Shown here one piece after another: positions 62,053 through 64,000 of a stretch of DNA of 64,000 nt. The position numbers were made by a program, and so were the translations under genes. Source of the DNA: Amaranthus tricolor (lineage: Eukaryota > Streptophyta > Magnoliopsida > Caryophyllales > Amaranthaceae); NCBI RefSeq assembly GCF_026212465.1, contig NC_080057.1, positions 18,921,483-18,985,482 on the forward strand. The letters are read 5' to 3'. Under the pieces are notes generated by a model. The model was not told the DNA's origin, made no database searches, and saw only the letters and a list, made by a program, of their open reading frames with translations. How positions within the stretch are numbered: the first letter of the stretch is position 1; every line of letters begins with the position of its first letter.

Positions 62053-62850
62053 TCCTTGGTTCACACATTTAACATGTTTTATAACAAAGAACTCAACATT
62101 ACACTTCCACCTAACCACCACTCCCTTTTTTATCATTCTAAAATTATATTCTACTTTTCTTTTTAAGTAATGGGTTTTAACAAAGTAGTTTATTAGACAA
62201 TTTTAGTGTATTTTGATTCATAAAAAGTAAATAGTCAAATCATTTAATTTAAAGTGTTTTGTAAATTAATTGTTTGAAACAATTTGATAATATGAATAAA
62301 CTGCTTTTGTACAAATAATTCATAACAGCAGGTCCAAAATCAGCTGGTCAAATCAGTCAATAAATCAGCTAATAAAATTGGCCACCGTAATCGACTACTA
62401 ATTACCAACTATCAAAAATTTACAAAACACCCCAATATTTTTTAATTTGCCATATTTTCTTTTATAAAAAGATCTTTCCTACTTTTTTTTTAATTTTAAT
62501 TTAGATATTTTTATCTATTTAATTTAATATACTACCCAATTCAATTATTTAGACCATTTTTATTCTTATCTTCGTGCCTACAAGTAAGAATTACTTCACT
62601 ATTTAGTGGTGTTTTGTTCATGTATTTTAGGTTTTTATTTTTAATTGAATTTTGACTTTTGACAAATCATACAATAATTAAGAATTTCCACAACAATAGA
62701 CTATGGAGCAATATTACTCCAATTCCCAAACCCTCTCTTCATCGTTCTCCGTCATCCCATTTGATTTCCAACTTTTTTTTCTCTCTCCTTATCAATTGAA
62801 AGGACATTTAAGCTCTGAAGAGTGACCTTATCTTCCTCAAAATCAAATCC
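62053..62850. promoter_or_regulatory. Upstream region of the LEA_2 gene, with a MITE fragment
   Basis: 62330-62440 is a reversed piece of the GGGTGTTTGGCAAA-type MITE (CAGCTGGTCAAATCAG, ACAAAACACCCC). Closer to the gene, TTTTGACTTTTGACAAATC (62653-62671) contains two TTGAC W-box cores. A pyrimidine-rich leader (CTCTCTCC) precedes the ATG. No clear TATA. The regulatory reading is inference. Confidence 0.35.
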
Positions 62851-63438
62851 ATGGGTAAAAAGTTCAATTGGAGTTGGTCATCAGCTCTTATAGGAGCCAC
62901 AGCCGCCACAGCCACCACCGTCTTTTTCTTAGCCAAGCCGAAAGTACCCAAGTTTCGGCTTGTTAGCTTAACAGCTTTACAAATCAAATTCAAAAACCCG
63001 ACCCATCAGGAACACAATGACAAAGCTAAGTTTCCTCGGCTTGACGCCGACCTAATCTTGACCGTCCACGTCACCAACCCTAACATCTTACCCGTTCGTT
63101 ACTCCGACACTTCACTATCCATTTACTACGACGGGTCTCTTTTGGGATCCGCCCATGTTCCTGCCGGATCCCAACCACCCAACTCATGTCAGCTGCTCCG
63201 GCTTCAAGCCCGGCTTAATGGGCAGGAGCTGGCCCAACATGCTAAACGGTTTATTGGGGATGTGACTAAAAGAAAGATGGTCATTGGTGCTGAAGTGGAT
63301 ATTTGTGGTTGGGCTAACACTATATTGTGGGGCCCGAGATTCAAGGTCCACGTGGATAGCCGTATTGTCGTTGATCCTGTTCTGCTTGATGTTATTGATC
63401 AAGATAATGAGTCTACTTTGCAACTCTTTGTAAAGTGA
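62851..63438 (+). CDS. LEA_2 (NDR1/HIN1-like) membrane-anchored protein, 195 aa
   Basis: A single uninterrupted frame from ATGG (62851) to TGA (63436-63438). A hydrophobic segment lies near the N-terminus (residues about 11-28, SALIGATAATATTVFFLA) after a short basic start, followed by KPKVPKFRLVSLTALQIKF. The LEA_2 domain (about 65-170) has the family's N-P-N motif (76-78) in LTVHVTNPNILPVRYS, the Y-Y-D-G-x-x-L-G block (92-99) and VPAGSQPP. The C-terminal GPRFKVHVDSRIVVDP strand is also typical. Proteins of this family are small membrane or wall-plasma-membrane interface proteins, several implicated in pathogen or stress responses. AATAA-like words at 63540-63550 could serve for polyadenylation. 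It looks intact and functional. Confidence 0.9.
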   Translation: MGKKFNWSWSSALIGATAATATTVFFLAKPKVPKFRLVSLTALQIKFKNPTHQEHNDKAKFPRLDADLILTVHVTNPNILPVRYSDTSLSIYYDGSLLGSAHVPAGSQPPNSCQLLRLQARLNGQELAQHAKRFIGDVTKRKMVIGAEVDICGWANTILWGPRFKVHVDSRIVVDPVLLDVIDQDNESTLQLFVK

Positions 63439-64000
63439 TGTTTGGTGTTTTTGTGATGGACTTGGACTAGTTGTTGGTTTGATCCATTTATTTGGCCCGT
63501 TTATATGTGGAAATGTAAGTGTGTAATAGATATTTGATCAATAATGTATTATCATATTTTAACCCACTATTCTTTTAAAAGACTGTCTTTCAGTGGGACA
63601 TTTTTAAAATAAATAGATCTTATTTATTTTTTTATATAAAAATATATTAGTTAGGGTCTCATACAATAATTTGTGTATCTCAAGTAAAGAGAAGTAATAC
63701 ATTTAATACAAATTAGTTTAGTAATCGTGTCATGCTTGGTTATAATTCTTTTTGTATATTGTAATTACAATTTAGTGGCACATTGTATAATTTTATCTAA
63801 TGCCAAATGTTTCTAAATAAATATAAATTTAAATCATTTTAAAACAAGAATTAAACAATAGTTTTAATTGAAAGATGTTGTGGACTCTTATAATAAAACT
63901 TGATAAAATGAATGAAATGATATTTATGCTTTTTAGATATCTTAAAAGAATTACGTTAAGTAGATCGCAAATAAGTTAATATGAAAAATAGTGTAGTTAT
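63439..64000. other. 3' region of the LEA_2 gene and AT-rich intergenic DNA
   Basis: The T-rich 3' UTR is followed by AT-rich sequence with no coding potential or recognised repeat. Confidence 0.5.

Noticed and set aside
62808..63423. Antisense frames over the LEA_2 gene
   Set aside because: The plus-strand frame has a full domain match and a clean start and stop. The antisense frames are shadows.

Overview
The window is AT-rich plant nuclear DNA, most likely from a eudicot. I lean towards Caryophyllales/Amaranthaceae, but only on general impression. The evidence for a plant is class III peroxidases with the classical four-exon structure, a LEA_2 protein, Ty1/Copia elements with initiator-Met tRNA primer sites, Stowaway and Mutator-type MITEs, a Cassandra LTR carrying a 5S rRNA-like domain, and a plant mobile domain (PMD) gene. 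Genes are few and most of the sequence is nested transposable elements, many with target-site duplications (TSDs) that can be read directly.

Host genes. Two paralogous secreted class III peroxidases lie on the minus strand (355-1796 and 18972-20970). Both reconstruct to complete proteins (332 and 326 aa), and about 17 kb of nested transposons separates them. A tandem pair of glycine-rich proteins (39244-39687 and 39807-40349) follows; a 5'-truncated LINE has landed on the end of the second. A single-exon LEA_2/NDR1-HIN1-like membrane protein (62851-63438) closes the window. An isolated signal-peptide-like first exon at 36011 may mark a lost gene.

Mobile DNA, left to right. 1-195: Copia integrase scrap. 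2538-3742: long-TIR MITE split by a hAT-like element. 4184-14142: Stowaway MITE split by a decayed Copia element (4328-14022), itself split by two LTR-like insertions, one of which holds a third. 14482-16116: LTR-like element. 18510-18811: MITE. 19477-19964: TRIM inside intron 3 of the second peroxidase. 21.1-25.3 kb: MITEs, a hAT element and a long LTR. 27331-29589: Mutator-like element with captured sequence. 29613-32535: Mutator-like element (MULE A) with 9-bp TSD whose transposase has lost its catalytic core. 41267-46148: complete Copia element with 190-bp LTRs and perfect TSD. 46.4-54.4 kb: solo LTRs, the Cassandra solo LTR and a hAT element.

The most notable object is a 7.2-kb Mutator-like element (MULE B, 54865-62044). 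It has about 190-bp terminal repeats and carries two units: a plus-strand PMD gene (397 codons still open) and a minus-strand transposase whose C-terminal part includes an OTU-type cysteine-protease domain (DGNC motif). Both are damaged elsewhere. MULE A and MULE B both carry arrays of short CG-rich palindromes just inside their terminal repeats. Several unrelated LTR families here contain similar CG-rich palindromic cassettes. This shared feature is not explained by coding content.
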